Assembly (NCBI RefSeq): GCF_025961575.1
Contig: NZ_JAOQNX010000009.1
Location: 1-64,000, forward strand
Reading direction: 5' to 3'
Source of the DNA: Rhodoblastus acidophilus
GTDB taxonomy: Bacteria; Pseudomonadota; Alphaproteobacteria; Rhizobiales; Beijerinckiaceae
Length of the DNA: 64,000 nt
Each line of letters starts with the position of its first letter. Within the stretch, counting starts at the first letter, position 1. The translations under genes and the position numbers were made by a program. Shown here piece by piece: positions 8,107-16,225 of this stretch. The notes under the pieces are model-generated. The model saw only the letters and a list, made by a program, of their open reading frames with translations, did not search any database and was not told the origin of the DNA.

Positions 8107-9359
8107 AAATCGGGATCATCGGCGCCGGCTATGTCTTCGACCATTACATGGCGACATGGCCTCGCCATCCGCGCCTCGAAATCGCAGGCATCGCCGACCG
8201 CGACCCCACGCGGCTGCGACAGCCGGCTCTGTTTTACGGACTGCGCGCCTATCCGTCCAACGACGCCCTGCTCGCCGATCCCGAGATCGGACTCGTGGTC
8301 AATCTCACCAGCATCGCCAGCCATTTCGAGGTGACGCGCGCCGCGCTCGACGCCGGCAAACATGTCTATTCGGAAAAGCCGCTGACCGACGATTTCGAGT
8401 CCTCGCGCGCCTTGCTCGCCCTGGCGGACGCGCGCGGGTTAAAACTGTCCTGCGCGCCTTGCAATGTGCTGAGCGACAGCATCCAGACGCTGTGGAAGGC
8501 TCTGCGCGAAGGCGCGATCGGCGCGCCCCGCCTCGCCTATGCCGAATTCGACGACAATGTCATCCCGCTGATGCGGCCTGAAACCTGGCGCAGCCGCAGC
8601 GGCGCCCCCTGGCCCTGGCGCGACGAATGTTTGAGCGGCTGCACCTGGGAGCATGCCGGCTATCACCTGTCCTGGCTCTGCGCGATTTTTGGGCCGGTTG
8701 AAAGCGTCACCGCCTTTTCGCGCGTCGTGGCGCCAGACAAAACGCCGGAGCCGATGGACACGCCCGATTTTTCCGTCGCCTGCCTCAACTTCGCCTCCGG
8801 CATGGTGGCGCGCCTGACTTTCAGCATTTGTGCGCCGATCGATCATTCCATCCGGGTGATCGGCGCGCGCGGCATGCTGAGCATCGACAGCTACCGGCAC
8901 TACCGCTGCCCCGTCTTTCTTGAGACCTTCGACGCCGTCGGTCTGAATGCGCGCAAATTCATGAGCGTGCGGCGCAGCAGTTTTTTGCGAAGCCTGTTCG
9001 GCGTCGGCGGCCGCCCGCTGCCCTTGCTCGGGCGCAAGCGCGACGACGTCTCGGTGGCGGCGTTGAAACGCCGCGAGATCAACGACCAGGACAAGGTTTT
9101 GGGCGTAGCCGAACTGGCGGAGGCGATCACAGAAAACCGCCCGGCCTTTCCGCCGCCGGATTTTTCCCTGCATCTCGCCGAACTGACCTTCGCGATTCAG
9201 GCGGCTGGCGTCGCCGGCGCGCCAACGCGCCTGACCAGCACCTTCGCGCCGCTCGAACCGCGCGCGGAAACGCTGGCCGCGCCCCCGTTCCGTCACGACC
9301 CGCCGCCGGCCTGGCGGCGCTGGCTGGGACAAAGATTAGAAGCGCTGCACCGGCATTAA
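8103..9359 (+). CDS. Gfo/Idh/MocA family NAD(P)-dependent sugar oxidoreductase
   Basis: A 418-residue two-domain dehydrogenase. The Rossmann start GIIGAGYVFDHYM and the GKHVYSEKPLTDD segment (the EKP motif, near residue 90) are diagnostic. The C-terminal alpha/beta domain includes CLSGCTWEHAGYHLSWLCAI, with a His in the usual catalytic region. It is longer than typical (about 350) because of a C-terminal extension. The start ATG overlaps the upstream GT2 stop. In polysaccharide loci such enzymes oxidise or epimerise nucleotide sugars, and that is the likely role. Its stop overlaps the convergent PilZ gene by four bases. Confidence 0.86.
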   Translation: MKIGIIGAGYVFDHYMATWPRHPRLEIAGIADRDPTRLRQPALFYGLRAYPSNDALLADPEIGLVVNLTSIASHFEVTRAALDAGKHVYSEKPLTDDFESSRALLALADARGLKLSCAPCNVLSDSIQTLWKALREGAIGAPRLAYAEFDDNVIPLMRPETWRSRSGAPWPWRDECLSGCTWEHAGYHLSWLCAIFGPVESVTAFSRVVAPDKTPEPMDTPDFSVACLNFASGMVARLTFSICAPIDHSIRVIGARGMLSIDSYRHYRCPVFLETFDAVGLNARKFMSVRRSSFLRSLFGVGGRPLPLLGRKRDDVSVAALKRREINDQDKVLGVAELAEAITENRPAFPPPDFSLHLAELTFAIQAAGVAGAPTRLTSTFAPLEPRAETLAAPPFRHDPPPAWRRWLGQRLEALHRH

Positions 9360-9961
9360 AGGATGACGTTTTCGTCGAACTCGTCGAAGGAGAGCGGCAA
9401 GGCGAATTCCAGTCCCAGGCCGTGCTCGAACACGCGCACCACCCGCGCCGGGCGGCGGCCGACATGAATCATCGCTCCCATTGGCGCCTGCGCGGTGCAG
9501 GACACCGCCGCGCCGGACACCGAAATGTCGACGATCCGCGCCGGGGCCGTTCCGCCATCCTGGAAACGCAAGGTGGTGTTGGCGGCGATCGGCACGATGC
9601 GCTCATGGCGCCGATCTTCCGGAAGCCCCAGCGCCTTGCGATTGGCGAGCCAAGTCAGCTGGTTCACCAGCTTTTCGCGCTTTGACGCCGGCATGTTCGC
9701 GGTCATGACGAAGCCGAAATCGATGTGCCGGATGATCGTGCCCTCGATCCGGCCGAGCGCGTCGAAATAGGCGACGATGCGTTCGCCGATGGCGCCGCGC
9801 ACGGGAGCGGTCACGGAAATGCCGCCCACCGAGACGTCATTGGTCTGGCAGGGAAATTCGCGACGATCTTCAAGCATGTAGCGCCCCAGCAGCGCCAATT
9901 TCACGCGCGCGTGCCGACGCCGCTCCATCGGCGTGGCGCTAATCTTGGGCCGGAGATTCAT
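9356..9961 (-). CDS. Tandem PilZ-domain protein (c-di-GMP receptor candidate)
   Basis: A 201-residue cytoplasmic protein with two PilZ-like halves. The first has RRRHARVKLALLGRY (the RxxxR c-di-GMP motif) followed by NDVSVGGISV (D/NxSxxG). The second has DRRHERIVPIAANTTL and VDISVSGAAV. Both halves therefore keep both ligand motifs. It ends convergent with, and overlapping by four bases, the last gene of the EPS locus, making it a natural candidate for c-di-GMP control of polysaccharide output. That link is inferred only from position. Confidence 0.85.
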   Translation of the reverse strand: MNLRPKISATPMERRRHARVKLALLGRYMLEDRREFPCQTNDVSVGGISVTAPVRGAIGERIVAYFDALGRIEGTIIRHIDFGFVMTANMPASKREKLVNQLTWLANRKALGLPEDRRHERIVPIAANTTLRFQDGGTAPARIVDISVSGAAVSCTAQAPMGAMIHVGRRPARVVRVFEHGLGLEFALPLSFDEFDENVIL

Positions 9962-10101
9962 AGGACCGCCATGAGCTTAAACAATTGGCGGCATTGTAGG
10001 AGCGCCTCGGTTAACCCGGTGTTACGCGCGGTCGACTCGATGCGCCGCATTTTCGAGCAATGTGGAGGCCGGTCCGCGAAGAAAATGGAGCAAATGAGAA
10101 T

Positions 10102-10737
10102 CTAGAGCGGCTTGTCGGCGTCGCGGTCGCGCCCGCCGGGGATGACGAAGAAAGAAAAGCGCCGCAATCGGCTGCGGGCCGCCAGCTCCGCGGGCCGTTT
10201 CGTCGGCTCCCGCCGCAGGATCAATTCCGATGGCGACACGGCCGCGCTGCTGTCGAGAAAACGCATGGCGACAAGGCGCAGCGCCCGCGCCGCGCGCAGA
10301 CCGAACCAGCTCGGCAGCGCCTGCGGCGTCAGCGACGCCAGCAGCCGCGCGTGGGTCTTTCCGCGATGCCGCAAGGGTAGCAGCAGCAGTTCCAGCGGCG
10401 CGTCCTCGCCCACATCCGATTCCGCCAGCAGCCCCGCGACGGCCGGGCGCTGGTTGTCGAGCACCGCCTCGACCATGGCGCTGATGCTGGCGCGATCCTC
10501 CGGCGCGAACAGGGCGACCAGCGGCGCGCCCTTTTGTTCGTTGCAAAACAGAGCATTGAGACGAGTTCCGGAAATGCGGATGGGAAATTGCCGCTCCTCG
10601 TCCGCCTCGAGAATCATGGTGTCGGCGAGAATATGACGGATGGCGGTCGGATCGATTTCCTCGCGCTCCGGCGACAGCCGCGCGCCCCGCAATTGGTTCC
10701 AGTACGAATAGAGCTCCTGCGTCGCGGCTTGTCTCAT
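10102..10737 (-). CDS. PAS_5 domain protein
   Basis: A 211-residue soluble protein. The N-terminus contains LYSYWNQLRGARLSPEREEI followed by AIRHILADTMILE, the signature of the alphaproteobacterial PAS_5 family (DUF1457-like). No output domain is recognisable, so it may sense or relay signals by protein contact. The ATG at 10737 is chosen because the family begins shortly before the YxYWNxLRG motif; the frame is open to 10806. Family members are common as single-domain proteins near c-di-GMP and envelope genes; function unknown. Confidence 0.8.
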   Translation of the reverse strand: MRQAATQELYSYWNQLRGARLSPEREEIDPTAIRHILADTMILEADEERQFPIRISGTRLNALFCNEQKGAPLVALFAPEDRASISAMVEAVLDNQRPAVAGLLAESDVGEDAPLELLLLPLRHRGKTHARLLASLTPQALPSWFGLRAARALRLVAMRFLDSSAAVSPSELILRREPTKRPAELAARSRLRRFSFFVIPGGRDRDADKPL

Positions 10738-11165
10738 TTTCTTGCTCTTGATCCGTTCCGGGACGGTTCCGTCCGGTGGAAGGACGGAAATCGCCAAAAA
10801 AAACATTACGGATCAGCAATGTGCGAAGCACGGGCCAGTCGCGGGCGGTGCGTTAACATTAATTTATGGTTGACGTTGTAAGAGCGTTAGGACTTTGGCA
10901 ATCTCTTGTCATCGCACGCGGCCGAAACGGACAGCGACCCGGATGAGGCGGCGGAAGACAAGAAATGCAGGATGCTGGATTTCAATGATTTTTCCTTTGG
11001 TCGTCTCTGCTCGGGGAAGATGAAAAGGTCGAGAAATCGTTACCGCGCCGAGCCATGGCGCCTGAAGCATCTTGACCGCGCGGCCGTTGATGGTTAACGC
11101 CGCCGCACTGCCGTCAAAGGGGGAGAGCCTGCGCTCTCCCCCTTCGTTGTCTTGAAGGAAGGTCC
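10738..11165. other. Intergenic region with orphan terminator
   Basis: A gap of about 430 bases between the leftward PAS_5 gene and the rightward rhomboid gene. A TTGACG hexamer at 10870-10875 could be a rightward -35 element, but no good -10 follows. A weak 63-codon frame (10906-11097, TTG start, no ribosome-binding site) ends 22 bases before a strong hairpin. No gene could be confirmed. The hairpin suggests that a short transcript ends here, or that it acts as a leader attenuator for the rhomboid gene. Confidence 0.5.
11120..11143 (+). terminator. Strong GC hairpin upstream of rhomboid gene
   Basis: A 10-bp perfect stem (GGGGGAGAGC paired with GCTCTCCCCC) with the loop CTGC, followed by TTCGTTGTCTT. 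It is only moderately U-rich after the stem. It lies 22 bases before the rhomboid start codon, so it either ends an upstream short RNA or attenuates the rhomboid transcript. Confidence 0.6.
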
Positions 11166-11933
11166 ATGCGCGAAAAGATTTTCAATCTCCCGGGCGTGGT
11201 CACCTTGACGTTGGCCGTGCTGTTCCTGGTCCATTTTTTCCGCGTTCTGCTGCCCGGCGAGATCGACATTCAGGTGCTGGCGACCTTCGCCTTCACGCCC
11301 GCGCGCTTTGGCATGCTTGTGGACGCAAGCGGCGTGGTCGCCCAGCTCAACGATGTCGCGCGCAGCTCCGCCGACCAGGCGCAACTCGCCCAGTTCTTCC
11401 TCACCTATGCGCCGCCGTCGCTGCTCTGGCTGACCCCAGTGTCCTACGCGCTGCTGCACGGTTCGTGGACGCATCTGCTGCTCAATGCGGTCTGGCTCAC
11501 AGCCTTCGGCGCGCCGGTGGCGCGTCGTTTCGGGGCGTTCCGCTTCCTGGCGCTGAACCTGGCCGGCGCCGTCGCCGGCGCTCTGGCGCAATTTGCCTAC
11601 AATCCTTTCGAGCTCAATCCGATGGTTGGCGCCTCCGCCGCCATATCCGCCTGTTTCGGCGCCGCCGCCCGCTTCGTGTTCCTGCCCGGCGCTTTCGCGC
11701 GCGATCCGCGCGCCCAGGGCGCGCCGCCGCCGCTCGCCAGCTTTGGCGAGATGGTGCGCAATCGCCAAATCCTCTCCTTTGTCGGCTTCTGGTTCCTGTT
11801 GAACCTGTTCACCGGCCTCGCCGGCCAGGGGGCCGGGCTCGCCGAAGCGCCCGTCGCCTGGCAGGCCCATCTTGGCGGCTTCCTGTTCGGCCTGCTGGCG
11901 GCGCCTTTGTTCGACCTGCGCCGCAAGGCCTGA
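11166..11933 (+). CDS. Rhomboid-family intramembrane serine protease
   Basis: A 255-residue polytopic membrane protein with about six transmembrane helices. It has the catalytic Ser157 in VGASAAISACFG (the GxS motif, with the usual following Gly replaced by Ala) and His235 in AWQAHLGGFLFG (H-x-x-G-x-x-x-G). Helix packing segments such as LLHGSWTHLLLNAVWL (H-x-x-x-H-x-x-x-N) complete the rhomboid signature. The ATG is preceded by GAAGGA. It should cleave single-pass membrane proteins within the bilayer; the substrate is unknown. The GASA form is seen in other alphaproteobacterial rhomboids, so the enzyme is probably active. Confidence 0.9.
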   Translation: MREKIFNLPGVVTLTLAVLFLVHFFRVLLPGEIDIQVLATFAFTPARFGMLVDASGVVAQLNDVARSSADQAQLAQFFLTYAPPSLLWLTPVSYALLHGSWTHLLLNAVWLTAFGAPVARRFGAFRFLALNLAGAVAGALAQFAYNPFELNPMVGASAAISACFGAAARFVFLPGAFARDPRAQGAPPPLASFGEMVRNRQILSFVGFWFLLNLFTGLAGQGAGLAEAPVAWQAHLGGFLFGLLAAPLFDLRRKA

Positions 11934-11973
11934 CCGACCCCGCGACCCCACGAAATCGTGCGCGCCCTTGAGA

Positions 11974-11998
11974 GCGCCGGCGCTTGCGCGCGCCGGCG
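11974..11998 (+). terminator. GC-rich hairpin after rhomboid gene
   Basis: GCGCCGGCGC and CGCGCGCCGGCG can pair around a TTG loop about 40 bases after the rhomboid stop. No U-run follows, so it is a weak candidate terminator or 3'-end stabilising hairpin. Confidence 0.4.
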
Positions 11999-12113
11999 AA
12001 CAGGTCGATGATTCCTCACGAAGCGGTGTGGTTCACGCGGCGGGAACTTGCTGAGCAAGCGCGGCGTTAGAAGAAAAAAGCCGTATCTCAACAAGTTAAC
12101 AGGAGGAAACCGC

Positions 12114-12545
12114 ATGACCGTCGCCATGATTCTCGCGGGAAAGAGCCGCGATGTGATCACGACTCAGCCGCATCGCACCCTTCAGGAGGCCGCCGCCCTG
12201 CTCGCCGAGAGGGGCATTGGCGCGGCGATCGTCGCCGACGGCGCCGGCGCCGTGGTGGGAATCATCTCCGAGCGCGACGTCGTGCGCGCCATCGGCCGCT
12301 ACGGCGCCGGCGTCCTGGGCGATCCCGTGTCCAAGCACATGACCAGCAAGGTGGTGACGACCGATCCCGGCGAAGCCGTCGACCATGTGATGGACATGAT
12401 GACCAGCGGACGGTTCCGCCACATTCCGGTCATGGAGCACAACCGGCTCGTCGGCGTCGTCTCGATCGGCGACGTCGTCAAGTTCAGGCTCGATTCCATC
12501 GAGTGGGAATACCGCGCCATGCGCGACTACATCGCCACCGCTTAG
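12114..12545 (+). CDS. Tandem CBS-domain protein
   Basis: A 143-residue soluble protein made of two CBS modules. The first covers about residues 5-60 (VITTQPHRTLQEAAALLAE then GIISERDVVRAIGRYG). The second covers about 70-130 (VVTTDPGEAVDHVMDMMT then RHIPVMEHNRLVGVVSIGD). The start is the ATG at 12114 behind a near-perfect AGGAGG. Stand-alone CBS pairs bind adenine nucleotides and modulate partner enzymes; the partner is unknown. It lies alone, rightward, after the rhomboid gene. Confidence 0.9.
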   Translation: MTVAMILAGKSRDVITTQPHRTLQEAAALLAERGIGAAIVADGAGAVVGIISERDVVRAIGRYGAGVLGDPVSKHMTSKVVTTDPGEAVDHVMDMMTSGRFRHIPVMEHNRLVGVVSIGDVVKFRLDSIEWEYRAMRDYIATA

Positions 12546-12656
12546 CGACCGAGGGGACTTGATCGACTTACGCTGTCTCCCTTCCCGAGAGGGGGCCGGT
12601 CCATCCGCGCAATTCGTTCATGTCCCCGACCGCGCCACAATATTCCCGCCCGCGCC

Positions 12657-13688
12657 TCACGTGGTTTCGTGCAGCTTGCGCTCCAGCGCGGCCATTTCGG
12701 CGATGTCGTTGAGGGCGCGGCGCGCCGCTTCGCGCCCGAGCGCAATCAGTTCGTCGGCGCGGTGGAACTCGAAAAACCCGATCTTCGCCAGCCGCGCATT
12801 GATCAGCACGTCCGGCGGGTCGCCGGCGAGCCGGGACCGCGCAATGCGGTCTTGTGTGATGTTGAAGGCTTCGAGCAGCGCCGTGGCGATGCCCGGCGCG
12901 CCATCCGCGCCTGGCGCGAACTGGCGGCGCAGCCATCGCGCCTCCTTCACCGGCGCGGGAGCGTCGGCGGCGCGTTCCTGCTCCTTTTGCGGGGCTGGCG
13001 CTTCGGCGCCGGCGCCCACGCCGGGGTCGGCGATCAGCGAGCCGCGATAGGCGGCGTCGCCGACCAGATTGACCGCAATCACAATCTCCGCCCCCATGGC
13101 CCGGCAGAGCGTGACGGGAACCGGATTGACCAGCGCGCCGTCGAACAGCCAGCGATCGTCGAAGCGCACCGGCTCGAAAATGCCGGGCAGCGCATAGGAG
13201 GCCCGGATCGCCTGCACCAGATCGCCGCGCCGCAGCCAAACCTCATGGCCGAGGCCGATTTCGGTCGCCACCGCGCCAAAGCGCAGGCGCAAATCCTCGA
13301 TGCGCTGGCCAGTCAGGGCGCGGGAGAGTTCGTCGCGCAGCCGCGACCCCGCCAGCATGCCGGCGCCGGAGAATGACAGGTCCAGAAGGGAGAGCACGCG
13401 GCGCTTGGTCAGCGAGCGGGCGAAAGCCTCGATGGCGTCGAGCTTGCCGGCGGCGTAGCAGCCGCCGACCACAGCGCCGATCGAGGAGCCCGCGATGACA
13501 TCGATGGGGATTTTCCGGGCTTCAAGCTCCTGCAACACCCCGATATGCGACCAGCCCCGGGCCGCGCCCGCGCCGAGCGCCAGGCCGATGCGCGGGCGGC
13601 GCTCGGTCTTGCCGGCGACCGCGCCTCCGCTCGCGGCGGAAAGGGATTCCTGCGGACGCTCGTAATTTCTCCAGTTCAGTCCGAACAT
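12657..13688 (-). CDS. Patatin-like phospholipase / lipid acyl hydrolase
   Basis: A 343-residue serine hydrolase of the RssA/patatin type. It has the oxyanion loop ALGAGAARGWSHIGVL, the nucleophile elbow GSSIG, and the catalytic-dyad Asp in WLFDGALVNPVPV. The ATG at 13688 is chosen because GGAG lies seven bases upstream; the frame runs on to 13811 without such support. Both dyad residues are intact, so lipase or acyl-hydrolase activity is expected in the cytoplasm or at the membrane. A Pro/Ala/Glu-rich linker (about 215-235) interrupts the C-terminal half. Confidence 0.88.
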   Translation of the reverse strand: MFGLNWRNYERPQESLSAASGGAVAGKTERRPRIGLALGAGAARGWSHIGVLQELEARKIPIDVIAGSSIGAVVGGCYAAGKLDAIEAFARSLTKRRVLSLLDLSFSGAGMLAGSRLRDELSRALTGQRIEDLRLRFGAVATEIGLGHEVWLRRGDLVQAIRASYALPGIFEPVRFDDRWLFDGALVNPVPVTLCRAMGAEIVIAVNLVGDAAYRGSLIADPGVGAGAEAPAPQKEQERAADAPAPVKEARWLRRQFAPGADGAPGIATALLEAFNITQDRIARSRLAGDPPDVLINARLAKIGFFEFHRADELIALGREAARRALNDIAEMAALERKLHETT

Positions 13689-13875
13689 GGCTCGACTCCA
13701 CTGCGCGACCCCCTGAATCGACGTCTTGTTAACGACGTCTTTGATCCACAGCCTGCGCGCGGAAACTTGCCGAAGGCTTAAGCCGCCCCGCCCTCGAAAA
13801 GGGCCGCCCAAGCCGTAATGCTTAGAAAAGGATAATGTTCCTCGAGCGGACCAACCGTCAAGCCCGGGGCCGCAC

Positions 13876-14274
13876 TCACAAATCGTCGAGGTCGATGTCG
13901 AGGATCGCCATTTGCAGGGTAAACGTCTTGCCTTTGGGGTCGTCGGCGGAAATCACCGCGAGAAAATCATCGCCCCGGTTCAGCTCGACGGAATCGGTTT
14001 TCCGGCCGCGCGCGACAATCTTGAGGTCGTCATTGTCAAACAGACGGCGCAGATAGTCCTGCAACACCGGGCGCTCCACCGGGATCTTCATGGCGAAGGA
14101 GAACGAGCGGTCGCCATCCTCGTCGTCGACGCTGATCGGCCCGAGCACCCGCTCGCCAAAGGACGCGACAGCCGCATCCTCGTTCTTGGGATCAAGCCCC
14201 ACCTTGATGCCGGGCGCGCCAAACGACTGGCGCAGAAACTCCTGCAATTTCCGCAATTCGGTCTTGTTCAACAC
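13876..14274 (-). CDS. DUF3126 family protein with internal duplication
   Basis: A small soluble protein of about 132 residues in the alphaproteobacterial DUF3126 family. The end KTFTLQMAILDIDLDDL is the family signature. The protein reads as two copies: LRKLQEFLRQSFG...FGERVLGPISVDDEDGDRSF and RPVLQDYLRRLFD...RGDDFLAVISADDPKGKTF, each ending in a beta strand (FSFAMKIPV, FTLQMAILDI). The GTG at 14274 is taken as the start because GGGAG lies five bases before it; TTG follows immediately as an alternative. Function unknown. It lies between the patatin and Flp-like genes, all leftward. Confidence 0.75.
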   Translation of the reverse strand: MLNKTELRKLQEFLRQSFGAPGIKVGLDPKNEDAAVASFGERVLGPISVDDEDGDRSFSFAMKIPVERPVLQDYLRRLFDNDDLKIVARGRKTDSVELNRGDDFLAVISADDPKGKTFTLQMAILDIDLDDL

Positions 14275-14362
14275 GCCGACTCCCTGCTTCGTGGCCCGAA
14301 GGCTTGCCAAAAAGCGGGGCCCCGCGCAAGTGGGCCGCGCGTCACGCGCCTGGGCGACGCCG

Positions 14363-14503
14363 CTAGAAGAAGGCCGCGCTGGTGACGTAGACGCCATAGC
14401 CGACCAGGGAGGCCAGCGAAAATACGCATACGGCCGCCAGAGCGGTGAGTTCGCCGACGGTCGCGCCGGCCTGCCGCTTCAGAACGCGAGAAAATGCGAT
14501 CAT
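14363..14503 (-). CDS. 46-residue Flp-type pilin-like small membrane protein
   Basis: A very short gene behind an excellent ribosome-binding site (GAGGAGG six bases before ATG 14503). The peptide is basic at the N-terminus (FSRVLKRQ), then has AGATVGELTALAAVCVFSL and a hydrophobic helix to the end. The Gly-Ala-Thr-x-x-Glu pattern, with Glu five residues after the Gly and at the start of a hydrophobic helix, resembles the TadV/CpaA prepilin-peptidase site of Flp/Fap pilins. No tad/cpa assembly genes are in this window. It could also be an unrelated single-span membrane peptide. Confidence 0.55.
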   Translation of the reverse strand: MIAFSRVLKRQAGATVGELTALAAVCVFSLASLVGYGVYVTSAAFF

Positions 14504-14573
14504 GTGGGCCTCCTCTGCTCGAGCCTTCTCGCTCGCACCAAGATGAGGCCACAAAAAGATGGACGGAAGCTTG

Positions 14574-15398
14574 CTAATCCTCTTCGGTCTTCCCCGAGAG
14601 AATCTGATCCATTTCCAGCGCCGGCTCCTTGCAGCCCGACGCGCCCACGATTCGCGCCGGCACGCCGGCGACGGTCACCCCCGGCGGCACCGGTTTCAAG
14701 ACCACCGAACCCGCCGCGACGCGCGAGCAGCAGCCGACCTCGATATTGCCGATGATTTTCGCGCCGGCGCCAATGAGGACGCCCCGGCGGATTTTTGGGT
14801 GCCGGTCGCCGCGCTCGTGCCCGGTGCCTCCCAGCGTCACGCTGTGCAGGATCGACACGTCGTCCTCGATCACCGCGGTGGCGCCGACCACCAGTCCGGT
14901 GGCGTGATCGAGAAAGACCCCTTTGCCGATGCGGGCGGCCGGGTTGATGTCGGTCTGGAACACCGCGGAGGCGCGGCTTTGCAGATAGAGCGCGAAATCC
15001 TTTCGCCCGGCGTTCCAAAGGGCGTGCGCCAGCCTGTGGGTCTGCAGCGCGTGAAACCCCTTGAAATAGAGCAAGGGCTCCATCAGCCGGGTGCAGGCGG
15101 GATCGCGCTCGGCGACGGCGCGCAGGTCGGCGCGGATCGCCTCGCCGATCGCGGGATCGCGCCCCGCCATTTCGAGAAAATTCTGCTCGATGAGATCGCC
15201 GGGAAAATCGAGATGGGACAGGCGCGCGGCGATCCGATGCGCGACGGCATGTTCGACATTGGGCGCGTTGAGCACGGAGACAGCCAGAAAACCGCCGAGA
15301 TCGGGCTCCCGGCGCGCCGCTTCCTCGGCTTCGGCGCGGATTTGCGCGAAAACGGGATCGGCGGGGGATTTCAAGGCCAGCACATTCGCGGCGATCAT
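14574..15398 (-). CDS. cysE: Serine O-acetyltransferase
   Basis: A 274-residue enzyme that acetylates L-serine with acetyl-CoA, the first step of cysteine synthesis, in the cytoplasm. The N-terminal helical domain (to about residue 140, including MEPLLYFKGFHALQTHR) is followed by a left-handed beta-helix of hexapeptide repeats (INPAARIGKGVFLDHATGLVV, IGAGAKIIGNIEVG). Catalytic Asp/His lie in the FLDHATG and SVTLGGTG regions. The ATG at 15398 is supported by AGGAGAG; an upstream in-frame ATG at 15443 is less likely. The C-terminal tail is extended and acidic, ending KTEED. cysK is not in the window. Confidence 0.93.
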   Translation of the reverse strand: MIAANVLALKSPADPVFAQIRAEAEEAARREPDLGGFLAVSVLNAPNVEHAVAHRIAARLSHLDFPGDLIEQNFLEMAGRDPAIGEAIRADLRAVAERDPACTRLMEPLLYFKGFHALQTHRLAHALWNAGRKDFALYLQSRASAVFQTDINPAARIGKGVFLDHATGLVVGATAVIEDDVSILHSVTLGGTGHERGDRHPKIRRGVLIGAGAKIIGNIEVGCCSRVAAGSVVLKPVPPGVTVAGVPARIVGASGCKEPALEMDQILSGKTEED

Positions 15399-15448
15399 GG
15401 CGCTCTCCTGCGGAGCCGCAGCCCCGAACTTTCCTTTACACATAGGAG

Positions 15449-16225
15449 CTAAACGGCGGGTTGCAAACTCTCGAGGAAGGCGAGGACCCCCTCCTTAAAA
15501 ACCTTGTCGCCGACGGCGCGATTGTGGTCGCGGCCGGGAATGACCAGCGCGCGGGCGTTGGGCATCAGTGAGGCCAAGGCGAGGGGGTCGCCGGCCACAT
15601 CATCCTCGGAGCCGACGCAGATCAGGGTCGGCGCCGTGATCCGCCCGACCTCCTGCGCGCTCAGCGCCCGGCGCGAGCCGCGGATGCAGGCGGCGAGCGC
15701 CCGCAAGTCGCTGCGCGTGGAATCGGCGAAGGCGCGAAACATCCGCTGCTTCGGATCGGTGAGCGCGTCGAGCGACGGCGCCTCCATGGCGTCGGCGATG
15801 CCGGAGGGCAAGCCTTCATCGTCGACCAGATGGATGCCGAGCCCCGCCAGGATCAGGCCGCGGACTTTTTCGGGCTGGGTGAGCGCCAGATGCGCGGCGA
15901 TGCGCGCCCCCATCGAATAGCCCATCACATCGGCGCGCGCGACGCCGATATGATCGAGCAGGCGGGCGGCGTCGCCGGCCATGGCCTGCGGCGTGTAGGC
16001 CTGGGGCTCATGGGGCTTTCCGCTGCGGCCATGGCCGCGATTGTCGAACACGAGGGTCCGCCGTCCCGCGCCGGTCAGCGTCTTGACCCATTGCGGAAAC
16101 ATCCAGTTGACGCCGTGGTTGGAGGCGAAGCCATGGACCAGCAGGATCGGCGCGCCCCGATCTTCGCGCTCCGCCGGGAAGTCGAGATAGGCGATCCGCA
16201 CGCCATCCGACAAAAATTCCTGCAT
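15449..16225 (-). CDS. Alpha/beta-fold hydrolase
   Basis: A 258-residue hydrolase. The oxyanion-region motif is LLVHGFASNH, followed by VFDNRGHGRSG, the nucleophile elbow VMGYSMGAR (G-x-S-x-G, Ser nucleophile), an Asp in CVGSEDDVAG and the His in VIPGRDHNRAVG. The catalytic triad is therefore complete. The ATG at 16225 has GGGGAAG upstream; the open frame extends to 16537, but that extension looks non-coding. Substrate unknown; family members include esterases, haloperoxidase-like and lactone hydrolases. It is adjacent to cysE, with 50 bases between them. Confidence 0.88.
   Translation of the reverse strand: MQEFLSDGVRIAYLDFPAEREDRGAPILLVHGFASNHGVNWMFPQWVKTLTGAGRRTLVFDNRGHGRSGKPHEPQAYTPQAMAGDAARLLDHIGVARADVMGYSMGARIAAHLALTQPEKVRGLILAGLGIHLVDDEGLPSGIADAMEAPSLDALTDPKQRMFRAFADSTRSDLRALAACIRGSRRALSAQEVGRITAPTLICVGSEDDVAGDPLALASLMPNARALVIPGRDHNRAVGDKVFKEGVLAFLESLQPAV

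Noticed and set aside
10906..11097. 63-codon frame ahead of a terminator
   Set aside because: It starts at TTG without a ribosome-binding site, and the peptide composition is not convincing; kept only as a possible short transcript.
11628..11645. Rhomboid GASA in place of GxSG suggested an inactive protease
   Set aside because: The catalytic Ser and His are both present, and the GASA form is familiar in alphaproteobacterial rhomboids.
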